Both the position numbers and the translations under genes were made by a program. 64,000 bases of DNA from Calamus simplicifolius (taxonomy: Eukaryota > Streptophyta > Magnoliopsida > Arecales > Arecaceae). Numbering within the stretch: position 1 is the stretch's first letter; every line of letters begins with the position of its first letter. Below the pieces are notes generated by a model. The model searched no databases. It was not told the origin of the DNA and saw only the letters and a list, made by a program, of their open reading frames with translations. Shown here piece after piece: positions 47,408 to 58,379 of this stretch. Where the stretch lies: the NCBI GenBank assembly GCA_900491605.1, contig UESW01003834.1:2220419-2284418 (forward strand), written 5' to 3'.

Positions 47408-50296
47408 TCAAGGATCAGGAGTTGGATCAGTTCCAGCAGTGCCCTCAACAACACTTGGAGAGGCTCAGCTCGTTTCGCCCACTTCTAAAGTCGTCGTTCC
47501 TTCGACGGCAGGCTTGAAGTGTCCCTTGGAAGCTGCAGCCTCACTTGAACCCAAGATAGCACCGAGATTGACATATGAAACATCGTCATATTCATCTTCT
47601 TCAACCCCAGGGTACAGGCCTCTCAAGCCTCAACATCCAGAAAAGAGAGGTCCCACTCCGGATGCTCCCGGGCTATCTTAGTTTGGGTCTCCTCCTCGCC
47701 GAGCTGGAAACCCTCGGCGCAGGTCACATCTTCTACGCCCCGAAGCAAGCCCATTTGCTCCTCGATCTCAGCGACCCGCCTTTCAAACTCCAAGCTCCTC
47801 CCTTTACTTGACGACAATTCCTCTTGCAGGATCTTTAGTCGGTTTCAGCCCTCCAATTTTGCCCTCTCCATCTGCAAATGCAGGATTAGCCGATGCAACA
47901 GCGAGTTAATAGGAGAAGTTTAAAGGACAGTACCATACCTCCTCCTTATGCCTAGCTAACTTCTCAGTCAACTCCTTGACCTCGCCAAGGGCCCTCAGTT
48001 TATCAGCTTTAACCTGCTTGATTCTGCCCTTGAGGTCATCAATCCTCGATTGCCTATTATCAGCTTCTTCCCAGGCCTGGGAAAGCTCACTATCAAGTTG
48101 GGTTAATCTCTCCTGGTGCCATTTAATCCTATTATCCTTGGCTACGATGCATTGATTGAGATTCCGGACCTTCTCCTCTGACTCGCCGAGCACCCTGTTC
48201 AGGCGATTCTTCTCATCGGCAGCCTCTCGCCTCAGTCTATCTTGACTTTCATCGAACTGTTTCTTGGCGGATTCCATTTCTCCAGCATGCCGAGATTTGA
48301 TTTGCGATAGCTTTGAGCATGCCTCATCATACCCCGCCTGGAGCCCGCGCAGTTCCTTAACTTCGAGCTTTAATCTGGACGCATCGTTGAGGGCGGCCTG
48401 ATGCAATCCCCTCACCATCTCCAACTTCTTATTGACAACGTCCAGGATCTGCTCAAATTTGTCAGACGCCGCTGCTCGTAGTCGAAGCTCGGAACTGACT
48501 CTCTTGGCCTGAACGCTGGCCCCTGTCGCTAGGCTCAAGCGCCAACATAGTGCCCTAGTAATCAAAGCACTCTGTGGAACAAAAAACAAGTAAGGAAGCG
48601 CGATCAAGTTCACTAGAAAACACCTGATACTCCGAAATAGCAACTCACCCGGGAGGTATAGGACCTAGCTAACCCCATTAGGGTGGAATTATCGATATCG
48701 GGGAGAAGGTGAACATCCTTCGCTATGTTCCGCTGACCAAACGTGGAGTCGATAAGGTCCAGGTCCGTGAACTCGTCCATCGAGGGACCTGCGCTTGGAT
48801 ATAATGCCGACCTCATCAAGGCAGAAAATGCCTCCTCGATAGCCGAGTCCGGACCATCAGGCAGCCCGTCCGAGGAGCCAGCCCGAACAATCTCAGACTG
48901 AGAAGCCTTCAATCTCCTGGCCTCCTCCAGCAAAAGCCTGGCTTGCAATTCATCAGATACCTCGGCCAGCCCCGACCTCAATCTTCCCGAGGCTTCAACA
49001 GGGGAAACTTCAGCTAGAGGGTCATCGTCTTGTCCTCCTTCTTCACCCAAAGGCCCCTCTTCAATCACTGGCGGCTGCTCCTCCCACGCGGACTCCACCG
49101 AAGCCTCAACTTGTTCACCAGCACCTCTAGCCTCCTCAAGAGGAATCCCTCCGGCAGGAAACTCCTCCCGAACATCCACTGCCTTTGGCCCAATGTCATC
49201 ACCCTCTAACCCATCCGAGGGAGTCCCTTCAACAACAGGCTCACCCTAAACTTCCGACGAAGCCTCCTCCAGGCTATCCGCTATCTCCACCACCAGAGGA
49301 TAGGGGATCTCGGCGACCCTCTCTGAGTCCTCCTCCGCTCTGTGCTCCTCCATCGTGGCTACTGCCTCTTCCCCCAACGGAGAGAACCCTTCTTCCATCG
49401 CCGGCGCTCCCATGTCCCCTTTCTTCAGCGGTGAGGAGCGCAGGCTGGCTTTGACTCGCCCAACCTCTGGCGAGCGCTCTTCGAAAAGACGAATTTTCTT
49501 CTTGGGCTTGCACCTCTCTGCGCTGCTGGTCTCTCTTGGGCGTTTGCCCAACTCCTTCTTTATGCGGCCTGCCATCTCAGATTTCTTGGCTGCAGACATG
49601 GGGAGCAACCAGTCAAACCTGGGTATATTTGCCCCAAAGAAAGGAAAAACAGAGAAAGGGGAAGGGGCTTACCCTGCCTATCGATGGGGCTAAGCCCGGC
49701 ATCGCAAAGGGCCTCCTCCGACAGTAAGACAATAGCCAAGAATGTTCGACCGCTGGTGAGGACCCCTAGGTCATCCTTCCGTTCCAATAAGGCTGGATGC
49801 GCCTCCATATCCCTAACAGGGTTTCCCCATCCCCGTGGGAAGTCGGAACCGATGTTCCCTTCAGCGATAAAGAATCAGACCTTCCATCCCTTTATGGACG
49901 ATGGCTTATCCACGATCATCCTGAATGACTTCCGAGGTCCGATATAGGACCACTTCGAGTTCCTTCCGGGCAACAGATGGTAACAAGCGCGGAACAGGGA
50001 CAGAGTTGCTGTTACCTGAACTTGGCTACACATCGAGATGAACCCGATGATACTCCGCCAGCTGTTAGAAGCCACCATTGTCGGACAGATGTTATAAAAC
50101 TTCATGATCTCCTTCACCAGGGGATGGAGAGGAAACCGGAGGCCTGCTTCAGGCTTTCTTCATAAAAAAAGACCCCATGCTCCAGCTCCTGCGAAACCCT
50201 GCGCTCGGGCCTCGGCAGTCGCAGAATGATATCCGAGGGAATGCCATATTTCTAGCGGAGTCTTCCTAATTTCTTAGCGGTGATTTCTGAAACCAT
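47408..50296 (-). pseudogene. Spliced antisense gene of element C (aORF1)
   Basis: Antisense to gag-pol, with ATG at 50,296 (MVSEITAKKLGRLR). Exons by inspection are 50,296-49,673, 49,589-48,649, 48,571-47,939 and 47,871-47,408; introns 49,590-49,672, 48,572-48,648 and 47,872-47,938 all have GT-AG ends and match the positions in B. The N-terminal exon has EIMKFYNICPTMVASNSWRS. Exon 2 is basic then acidic (KKELGKRPRETSS, many E/D). Exon 3 is a long coiled coil from about 48,560 to 47,940. Exon 4 ends in an acidic tail. A TAG after about 14 codons and frame changes spoil the first exon, while exons 2-3 have long open stretches (188 and about 220 codons). The N-terminal part recalls plant PF04195; the function is unknown. 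Confidence 0.78.
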
Positions 50297-50674
50297 GTCG
50301 CTAGGTCTCATCATTCTGCTGGCTGGAAGAAACACCGAGCAAGATTACAAAGAAAATAGGGGGATAAATTTCTCCAGGAAGGAATGAAGGGACGCCACGA
50401 ATGGGAATAGCGTTGCTTTGACTTTGCTTCCCCCTGAAGGAAACCGCCTCGAAAAGAAGATAAGGCGTCTTTATCGAAATGCCCGGAACTACCGCTGCAG
50501 GCACTATGAAAACTGGGATTTGCTGTGTGGCGCTCCCCCAACCGTTTCTCCTAGAAAGCGACGGTTCCATTCCGTAAAAGCAAGACAGCCACGTGGCGCT
50601 AATTAGAGCACCATTACACAGGCTGTCAAATCCAAACCCACTCAAATCATGTCACCCGAAGTTACGCTTCGAAC

Positions 50675-50690
50675 TAGGGAGTGGGGGGCA
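50675..50690 (+). other. Polypurine tract of element C
   Basis: The purine-rich run agggagtggggggca ends at the first base of the 3' LTR. Confidence 0.8.
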
Positions 50691-51572
50691 TGTATTGAGG
50701 GGTAAAATCGCCATTGCATAAATAATCATGCAAGGGGGTAGGATCAACCCTGACTCCCACGTGCTGAACAATACCTGCTAGAGATAAGTCAGCCTCAGTG
50801 AATCGGGGCGCCTTAGCCCCTCACCGAGCCAAGGAATCCTAAGGCACGGATCACATCTCTCGGCCTCAGCCGAGCTATATCGTCTCTCGACCTCAGCCGA
50901 GTTATATCGTCTCTCTCGGCCCCGGTCGAGCTATCCGACTGTGCCTCGTCAGCCGAGTCATCATTATGCCCTAGCTAGACCTGGGCACTCAAGGACCTAT
51001 GCGGAATTCGGTGCGGAAGAGTTCAAATTCGTAAGATTCTAAACAGAAATCATATCTAAGAGTGGCCTAGGACCCGCGAGAGTGGCCTAGAGCCCTGGAG
51101 CCTATATACTCACCAAATCTCGAGACATCATCCAGCTCTCCCAGCCGTCGATCCTCTAACCAACAAGATGCGAATCTTACTTACCTCATAACAAACTCGA
51201 TTCAAATCCTAACGACTTTTGGACCCACAACGCCCCCAGGGAATCAGGTGATCCTCTATAAATAGAGTCATCTGCTGACTCTTCAGGTATGCGCACTTGC
51301 TCACTGGCACACTCTCCTTCTGCCTTGGTTTTCTGCCATTAGCGCTCTGCCCAGAGCTCTCGAAAGGCCACTCTTGGAGAGACTCTTCAGCGAAAGCCTT
51401 CTTCTCTTGTTTGTTGATTACCGATCCCCGCTAACTTGAGCGTCGAGGGTCTTCCGCGGAGGGCCACCCCCAACGCCTCTCGCGTGAGGACTGTTTTGCA
51501 GGTCCGCCCAGGAGGGAGCCCGTCCCAGAATCCGATCGCGTCCGAGTCGGAGGACAGATTTCAGCAGCAACA
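50691..51572 (+). repeat. 3' LTR of element C
   Basis: It runs from TGTATTGAGGGG to CAGCAGCAACA, 882 bp, the same length as the 5' LTR. Over the first 190 bases about 14 positions differ by eye, several of them C/T or G/A changes. Confidence 0.93.
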
Positions 51573-52258
51573 AATGTTATTTTCAAGAAAAGTTGTTTAA
51601 TCCTGTATGGATTGCAAGATAATTAAGTAGATAGTTAGTCTATAGAATTGATTTTATCAAGCAAATTTTCTTTTAATGTCCGTTTTGCTCTCTGGGATGC
51701 CTCTCTATAAGTTAATATGGCCTTTACAACCTCTATATCTTGAGTGCCCCCTCAATTAAGATTCTTAAAAATTAATTTTGACGGATCAGTTCAACAATAT
51801 ATTTGTAGAGCTGGTATGGTTATCAGAAATCATGAGAAGAAGATCTTTTTTGTACTAGCTGTTTCAGTATCTATCAATTCAGTGTGATTCGGGGAACTAA
51901 TTGGTATATGGTTTGGCTTGAAGGAGGTTTTACAAAGATTTCAGACAGCAAAGTTAACCTTAGAAGGTAATTCAGCTACAGTGAGATCTTAATTAAATAG
52001 TCAATCATTTTGCCACCATCCATATTAGGGGGATCTTCTTGGTACTTTTCATCCACTAGCAGATTGAGCATTGCCATATTTATAGAGAGGCTACTTAAGT
52101 AGCAGACTACTTAGCAAACTAACCAATCAAATTGAAGAAGTGAAGGAGCTGATTTAATTTCGGAGTTTCCAACTCATCCTAACCAAATTAGTTGCATCAG
52201 ATGGTGTTATTTTTCTGAGGCATTAGGCCTCCTTTTCTGTCATTAAAAAAAAAAAAAG
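51573..52258 (+). mobile_element. LINE fragment 3 (RNase H domain and poly(A) tail)
   Basis: It begins with the right AATGT copy and continues the LINE reading. At about 51,760 the words LKINFDGSV and AGMVIRNH mark the plant LINE RNase H domain (RVT_3 type), with its Asp kept in NFDGS. It ends at a run of about 13 A at 52,244-52,257, the LINE tail. Confidence 0.88.
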
Positions 52259-52774
52259 GGTAACACTCTCGAAATGCACCATTCAAATCCATGCTTCCTC
52301 TTCTAATCAACCGTGTACCAAACTACACATTTTTTGTGAACACGTTTGAAATCAGAGTGAGTCCAGCAATTTGTGTTTGTTTATGAACACTTGCCTTTCT
52401 AGAAGTCCAAGTCCGCATGCCTCCAGTTTTTTTTTTTCAGTTCATACCTTATCCTCGCAATTCCTGTTTCTTCTCAACTTGTCTGTCCTAAGTAACAGTA
52501 TCACTCGGGACCCATAAGACCTCTAGAAATTCCAAAACTTTGAATAATAGACCAGCCTAAAACCAGGCCAGAGTCGGTATAAATCTGCCATGAGCCTGCC
52601 CCATCAATATTTTAATCATATCTCCAAGTAACAAACACGATGTATCACACTCACCTAACTTCGTCCACTTGATGCAGCCGGTCAAAAAATTGTGCAAATA
52701 AAAAACCTAACGCTATCCAAGTTTGAATTCACGCACCTTGATAGACCCAACAACCCTCGATCTCCAGAGCTCTC

Positions 52775-52782
52775 TATAAATA
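52775..52782 (+). promoter_or_regulatory. TATA box of PR-10 gene 2
   Basis: TATAAATA, 113 bases before the ATG at 52,888, the same word as in gene 1. Confidence 0.7.
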
Positions 52783-52887
52783 CCCACCTTCTCGTCACCA
52801 CCCTCATCCTCAAGCCATTAGCTGCAGCCACTTCACACTAGAAACTAGGGAGCAGCCAAGCGGCCGCATCGATCATTCCTAGGAAAT

Positions 52888-53127
52888 ATGAGTTCGTCCA
52901 GCTGGAGCCACGAGATCGAGTCTCCCGTCTCCGCGGCCAGGCTGTTCAAGGCCGCGGTCCTCGATTGGCACAACCTGGCCCCTAAGCTCGTCCCCGAGAT
53001 CGTCGTGAGCGCCGCCGGCATCGAAGGTGATGGTGGCGTTGGCAGCGTCAGGCAGTTCCAATTCTCCTCAGGTTTCAGGCTCAAACAAACTCGATCTAAT
53101 TAATTTCCTATATATCCTTCTATATAT

Positions 53128-53178
<51 letters not shown>

Positions 53179-53535
53179 ATTCTAGATTTTAATATTGTTA
53201 ACCATATGGTACGTACTGGCTTACTCGTACGTGCAGCAATGCCTTATAACTGTGTGAAGGAGCGCCTGGACTTTGTGGACCTCGCCAAGTTCGAGTGCAA
53301 GCAAAGCCTGATCGAAGGTGGCGATATTGGGACCAAGATCGAGTCGGCGTCGTCCCATTTCAAGTTCGAGCCCACCAGCAATGGAGGGTGTGTGTGCAAG
53401 GTGGTTGCGACCTATAAGCTTTTGCCTGGAGTTGAGGTGAAGGACGAGATAGCAAAAGCAAAGGAGACGATGTCCGGTATCTTCAAGGCCGCTGAGGCTT
53501 ACCTCCTCGCCAACCCCACCGCCGGCTATGCCTAA
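52888..53535 (+). CDS. PR-10 / Bet v 1-family protein, gene 2
   Basis: Exon 1 is 52,888-53,071 and exon 2 is 53,237-53,535, giving 160 residues. The intron (165 bases) splits the same codon in the same phase as in gene 1. The glycine-rich loop is EGDGGVGSVRQF. Exon 2 has VKERLDFVD, QSLIEGGDIG and the C-terminal LLANPTAGYA. Same strand, same intron and similar termini make it a diverged paralogue of gene 1, with about 21 kb of retrotransposons now between them. Codons are richer in G and C than in gene 1. It is open throughout and probably functional; the ligand is unknown. Confidence 0.93.
53129..53179. repeat. (CA)n(TA)n microsatellite in the PR-10 gene 2 intron
   Basis: About 16 CA units are followed by about 9 TA units, some 60 bases before the splice acceptor. 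Confidence 0.95.
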
Positions 53536-55295
53536 TGCGCCTCCGTTCTTCGCCACCAAATTAAAACGCCTTTGGGAAACAGCAATAAATAATTAATGCA
53601 TATCAATGCCTTCAGATTTTGAATATCAGAATAAATGATTTGAGTGTTGAAGGAGCGTCTGTGAGATTGCTTGGTTTTATGTCCTTTTTAAGTGTCTACT
53701 AAGTATGAAATTAAGTGTCATGGGTTTACTTGATATATAAACTCCTTTTTCACCATAAGAAGTTGAATTTTACTCTCTAATCCCTCTGAAGATGGCCGTA
53801 CACTTGGGTAAACAACGTGAGGGACGAAAATTGAAATGATCGTCACAGTGTTTTCTTTTAAAAACAAAAAAATAAAAAGTCATCATTGAAGCCTATAATA
53901 GGATTGTGTCATTTTGGGACTTTTTTTTTTTTTTTGTTTTTTGGGTACGTCTTCAATCTTCTTTTATTGAAATTTTTCACAGCTATCGAACTGAGCCACA
54001 GTTAGTGTTCAAAGCGATCCAAAACTAAATGTGTAATAAGTAGCTAAATTTGCGTTGCTTATGTGACAAACAATCCAATGAATTCTAAAAATTACATGGA
54101 TATCGGGTCTTAAGACAAGTCAATAGGTCCGGTCCAAATTAAATAGTTTTGTCATAGTTAGGTCCAAAGTCAAGAGACATCGGACCCTGACAAAATTTGA
54201 ATCTTAGACACTATTAGCTAGTCATTTTATGTTAGAGGACTATAAAAATAAATTTTATTTGGATCGGCAGCTCCACTGACTTAATATTAAGCTAGTTTGC
54301 AATCCTGGACTTAAAAATAATTGAATTTGAGTTAAAATCCCTATGGGTATCTTTCTTCTATTATGTTATTCACTTAATTTAAGGTTCAATTAATTACAGA
54401 TTTATAAAAAAAATTTCCTCAGTATAATTTAATGTGCTATAATTTTCTAAGTGGAACTAGGTGTGTGGATTCTCAGGTTCCAACAACTTCACAAGAAGAA
54501 CAAAATTAATTTAATTTCATCAAGGAATCTATATATGAATAATTTTTCCATTAGCATATCTTTATTTAAGAAAAAACAATCACTTATATAAGGCGAACTC
54601 AACAACTTTCGTGGACTCCAGTTAAACATACAAGTAATTTTAATTTCGAGAAGGGACCTCTAAGATCTTTCCTCCCTTATGCTTGTGCATTTCTACTAGT
54701 AATTACTGGGGACTTCCTAAACATTATATGAGACTACTTGGAAGTTTATGCTTGCTTGGGGAGTTCATCCGTTCCCAATACATGCCAAACTCTGATGCCA
54801 TATAAAGTCATGGAATATAGCCAAATTTATGTAAGGCTTATTGATCAGAGAATCCTCATGATTGATAAAAAGAAAAATCCTGAGCAATATATGAAGCTCG
54901 CTTGAGAATCCAAGTGCAGTATATCAACTGACCGCCTATATCAGGTCCAATTTTCAGTGCTTTAATTGGCAAAACAGGCAGCACTATAGAACTATGTGGG
55001 GATGAACACTGAAGAAATATATCTTCCTAAATATGGTACAAGGCTGCATATTATTAAAAATATTGTTAAGTCTATCAATTATGCAGTATCATATATAGTA
55101 TCAGGGCATATCTTCCTAAACTTGACTAGTCAAGTGGATGTCATGTGCATCCATCTAGCAGACTTTGAAAATCATCACTTAGCTGATACAAATTGCACAA
55201 AGAAACATGTATCTCCATCTGGCAGACCTGAAAATCTAGCTACACTGGTTCAAAATTATTTTTTTACCGAAAATTTATATTTGTCCAAAGCATAT
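53536..55295. other. Intergenic DNA after PR-10 gene 2
   Basis: AT-rich with no recognised gene. An open frame at 54,996-55,298 (100 codons) has no recognisable motif and is not called. Confidence 0.55.
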
Positions 55296-56096
55296 TAGGG
55301 ATGACAACTTTTTTTCATTTGGCCGTTTATCTAATCGATATCATTTTTAACGAATCGAAAAATTTCGGTCTAAATGGCTTAACGGATAATGGGGATTACT
55401 TGTTTAACGGATAAACGGATAAACGAACGATATTCTCCACCCCATCCCCATTTATCCATTCCCATCTTCGTTAGCTTTAATATAATATATTTAAATTTTA
55501 ATAGCTTCACTTAATTACTTTTCTTTATTTTTAAAGAAAGATCTCTTTATTTTTTATTTCTTAAAATGCCTTTAATAACATCCTTGGCTTGCTATTAACT
55601 TTTTTTTGAAATTTGAATGTATTTTTTTTCAATTATTATGTTGAAAATCTTTATTTTCTTCCTTATTAGCTATTTTCTTTCTTATTTTGCGTTCTCTTCT
55701 TCGTTATCCAAGAAGAAGATTTTTTTTTTTAATATCATTGGTAAACTCCTTTGCCTTCATTTTAAGACTTTATTTTTACTTCTAAAAAAAAAATAAAAAA
55801 ATATAGCATAAAATGTTTCAACTTTCAATAACCTCGGCAAGTAAGATTGAGGGAGAGTTAATTCAAAAAGAAAATGGGTAGTTGTTAGAAGTTAATTCAA
55901 AGAGCTATATCAAAATTTTTTTATTAATATTTTTTATTTTTTTAATAAATTATAAATTTAATAAAATAATTTTTTATGTAAATAATCAAACCAGCGTCAA
56001 ATGGGTATCCATTTATCCGGTCGAATGTCTTCGTTTCCGTCCCATTAATTTCCATTAATTATAATGGCTTAACGGCCGGGTCGTTTGCCATCCTTA
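55296..56096. mobile_element. Probable hAT-like non-autonomous element
   Basis: Ends are TAGGGATGACAA (left) and, as complement, TAAGGATGGCAA (right), with a shared subterminal GGCCGTT word and the inner part very AT-rich. No clean 8-bp duplication is seen (aagcatat against aaagtagt), so it is old or the ends are slightly misplaced. Confidence 0.5.
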
Positions 56097-56286
56097 AAAG
56101 TAGTTGTTATAAAACTTTATCCAACAAATTAATATAATAGTTGTATAAATAAGTTTGCAAAAATTCTCAAATTCATTATGCAACGGATGTTTCAATTTTG
56201 TTCACATTCGCGGGTCATTCCATTTCAAAAGCCTAAAATACAATGGAAAGCCCCAAGCTCATAGATAGATATAACTATCTGATAGC

Positions 56287-58103
56287 TCAGTGGATTCCAT
56301 TGGCCGGTGTCACCGGCGACAGCCCAGGAATGAACGGCACGCCCGTCGCGGGGATCCAGGTTTGCCCTTGGAGGTAGTTCTCCACGTTGTATTGCTGCGC
56401 CTCGTCAAAGCTCACATTCTTAATCCCCGGCCATTTCACCCTCCTCGTCAGGTCAGCCCCCGGCCCCCGGTTGTCGAGCTCAGCGTAAAAGCAAGTGTCG
56501 AGCCCAACGTCCCCAAACCAAGGCAGCCACCCGTCGGGATGGATCAGATCCCCGAGCTCTGACTGGACGATGAGGGTCCTCGAGTAGGGCTTCCACGGCC
56601 GCCCGAGGTAGGTTGGCAGCTTTTCCCGGAGGGGGTAGTAGTCGGGGTCTGAAGCTATGGTGCAGTTCTGGATGAGGAAGGCACCATTCCCTTGATTCTC
56701 CTCCCGGCCTTGGGCCGTCACGATGTTCTGCTGGTTATCCATCGGCTTCCTGGCAATGATCATGCAGTTCTGGATCACCGTCAAGGAGTCGCCGAAGATG
56801 AAGTCGATGGTGCCGGTGATGGTGCAGCCAGTGTAGAACTGGCGTCCGCTGTGGCATATAACGTGTCCTGGTACCCGTCCATCCTGCAGTTGTGGAAAAC
56901 CGACTTGTCGGCGTTCACTCGGAGAGCCACCGCCTGGTGATTTTCAGGCCCGGCGGTGTTCTCGAATCCCAGACCGATGCCAGTGAACCCCTCCCCGGAC
57001 ACAGCTGCAACGTCGCATGCATGTAATTAGAATTCGATCGATCTGCATCCTGGCGGCCTGTAGTGGGTGTAGCAATTACAATTGGAAGAGTACGTGGGCT
57101 TACCAAAGGTAGCAGTGTAGAAGGTCGTGATTTTCCCTGCGACAACATATGCATTGTTAGTGATCTTGGTCTTGGTCGGTCCATCTCCGATCATCGTCAC
57201 ATGGGTCATGTGCTTGTCAACGAGGATTCTCTCGCTGTACACTCCTTCCTTGACGTAGATGACGAAGGTGGCGATGCTGTCCTTGGGGACTTGCAGGAGA
57301 GCCTCGTTGATGGTCTTGAAGTCTCCGGTCCCGTCCTGAGCAACGGTGACATTGGGCTTCATCTCGGCCGGTGTCTGCTGGAGGAGCCTTCTCTGCGACG
57401 CGGGCATCCACATTGGGAACCCATTTACCCTGGTGCTGGAGAGGAGCTTGCGGCCGAGGAGCGAGGAGATGTTGAGCGAGTCGAACAAAAGGTCGAACTG
57501 GTTGATCATGGCGAGGGCGTTGCTGGTGATCTGAGTGGAATTCTTTATGGCCTCGCGCATGGTCGCCTCGGCGCTTGTGTTGACGCCCTCGAAGCTGTCG
57601 ATGCAGGTGTTCTGGTATGTGATGGCGGCGCTGAGCCAGGCCTTGAGATCCTCGACGGCCTGTTCGTACCGGTTAATCTGGACGCTGCCGAACCGCTCGA
57701 AGGATTTCTTGAGGTCGTCCATGGCGTACTCCAGGAGATCGCGGCAGGCACGGAGAGCCTCGGCGGAGGCGGGGTCTTTGGAGACCTCCTTCAGGAATTC
57801 AGACTCGTCGAAGACGTCGTTGACGTACTTCATGGAGGCGTTGAAGGCCACCTTGACGAGCTCCATGGTGTCGGAGGTGTTGTGGGACATCGACGTGAGG
57901 GTCGTCTCGCAGACATCCTTGTAGTCGGTCGGCTGGCAGACGTGCTTGATGGCCTTGACGGAAGTGTTGGGCCGGTCGCTCTCCGTGGAATGATTGGTGG
58001 AGCGGTCACTCTTGAGGTTGGAGACGGTGAGGGCGACAGCGGCCATCAGGGCGATGAGGAGCACAAAGGAGAAGCTGATGAGGGCGACCTTTTTCTTCTC
58101 CAT
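56287..58103 (-). CDS. PME: Pectinesterase with N-terminal inhibitor domain, one frameshift
   Basis: It removes methyl groups from wall pectin. Exon 1 is 58,103-57,104, a 99-base GT-AG intron is 57,103-57,005, and exon 2 is 57,004-56,287; about 572 residues if the frame is restored, the usual length for this type. The N-terminus MEKKKVALISFSFVLLIALM is a signal anchor. The PMEI domain covers about residues 50-210, followed by the RRLLQ processing site. The catalytic domain has GVYSER, QAVALR, GYQDTLY, DFIFG and YLGRPWK, so the substrate-binding Gln, two catalytic Asp and the Arg are present. After GYQDTLY a base is missing at about 56,855-56,858, and the DFIFG block is then in another frame. 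A sequencing error or recent mutation is possible. Exons are GC-rich. Confidence 0.92.
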
Positions 58104-58270
58104 GGTTAAGAGTTTGAAGGCTCGGCCTCTACCCCTACGTACTAGCTAATACTAATCAAGGTCTCCCAACCAGGCAGCGATGGCGCGCTGCTTGGAGGGG
58201 CAGGGGCAGGGGCAGGGGAGCTACGACGAATGTTGTGCTGAATTAGGAACCGGGTGGCCGGGGTTTTGGC

Positions 58271-58276
58271 TTTATA
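58271..58276 (-). promoter_or_regulatory. TATA box of the pectinesterase gene
   Basis: CCCTATAAAGCC on the minus strand, about 170 bases before the ATG at 58,103. Confidence 0.6.
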
Positions 58277-58379
58277 GGGGATCGAGGAGAAACCGACGAG
58301 AGAAGATGGTTGTGGTTTTGGCCAAGGCAGAGCTCCGATGACGCGGGAGAGCCACTCGACGTACAAAAAAGGAAGCCGT

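Larger units (their letters stand above)
36932..51572 (+). mobile_element. Tat-type Ty3/gypsy retrotransposon C
   Basis: A 14.6-kb complete but broken element: LTR (882 bp), primer site, gag, protease, RT, RNase H, second RNase H, integrase, array- and antisense-ORF-bearing 3' region, polypurine tract, LTR (882 bp). A perfect 5-bp target duplication shows it is one undisturbed insertion. It has the same plan as element B, in the opposite orientation. Confidence 0.95.

Noticed and set aside
54996..55298. 100-codon plus-strand frame
   Set aside because: No motif, no good promoter, AT-rich surroundings; likely chance.
57063..58109. Long open frame (348 codons) on the plus strand
   Set aside because: It lies exactly opposite the pectinesterase exon 1 and is a by-product of GC-rich codons; it has no motifs of its own.
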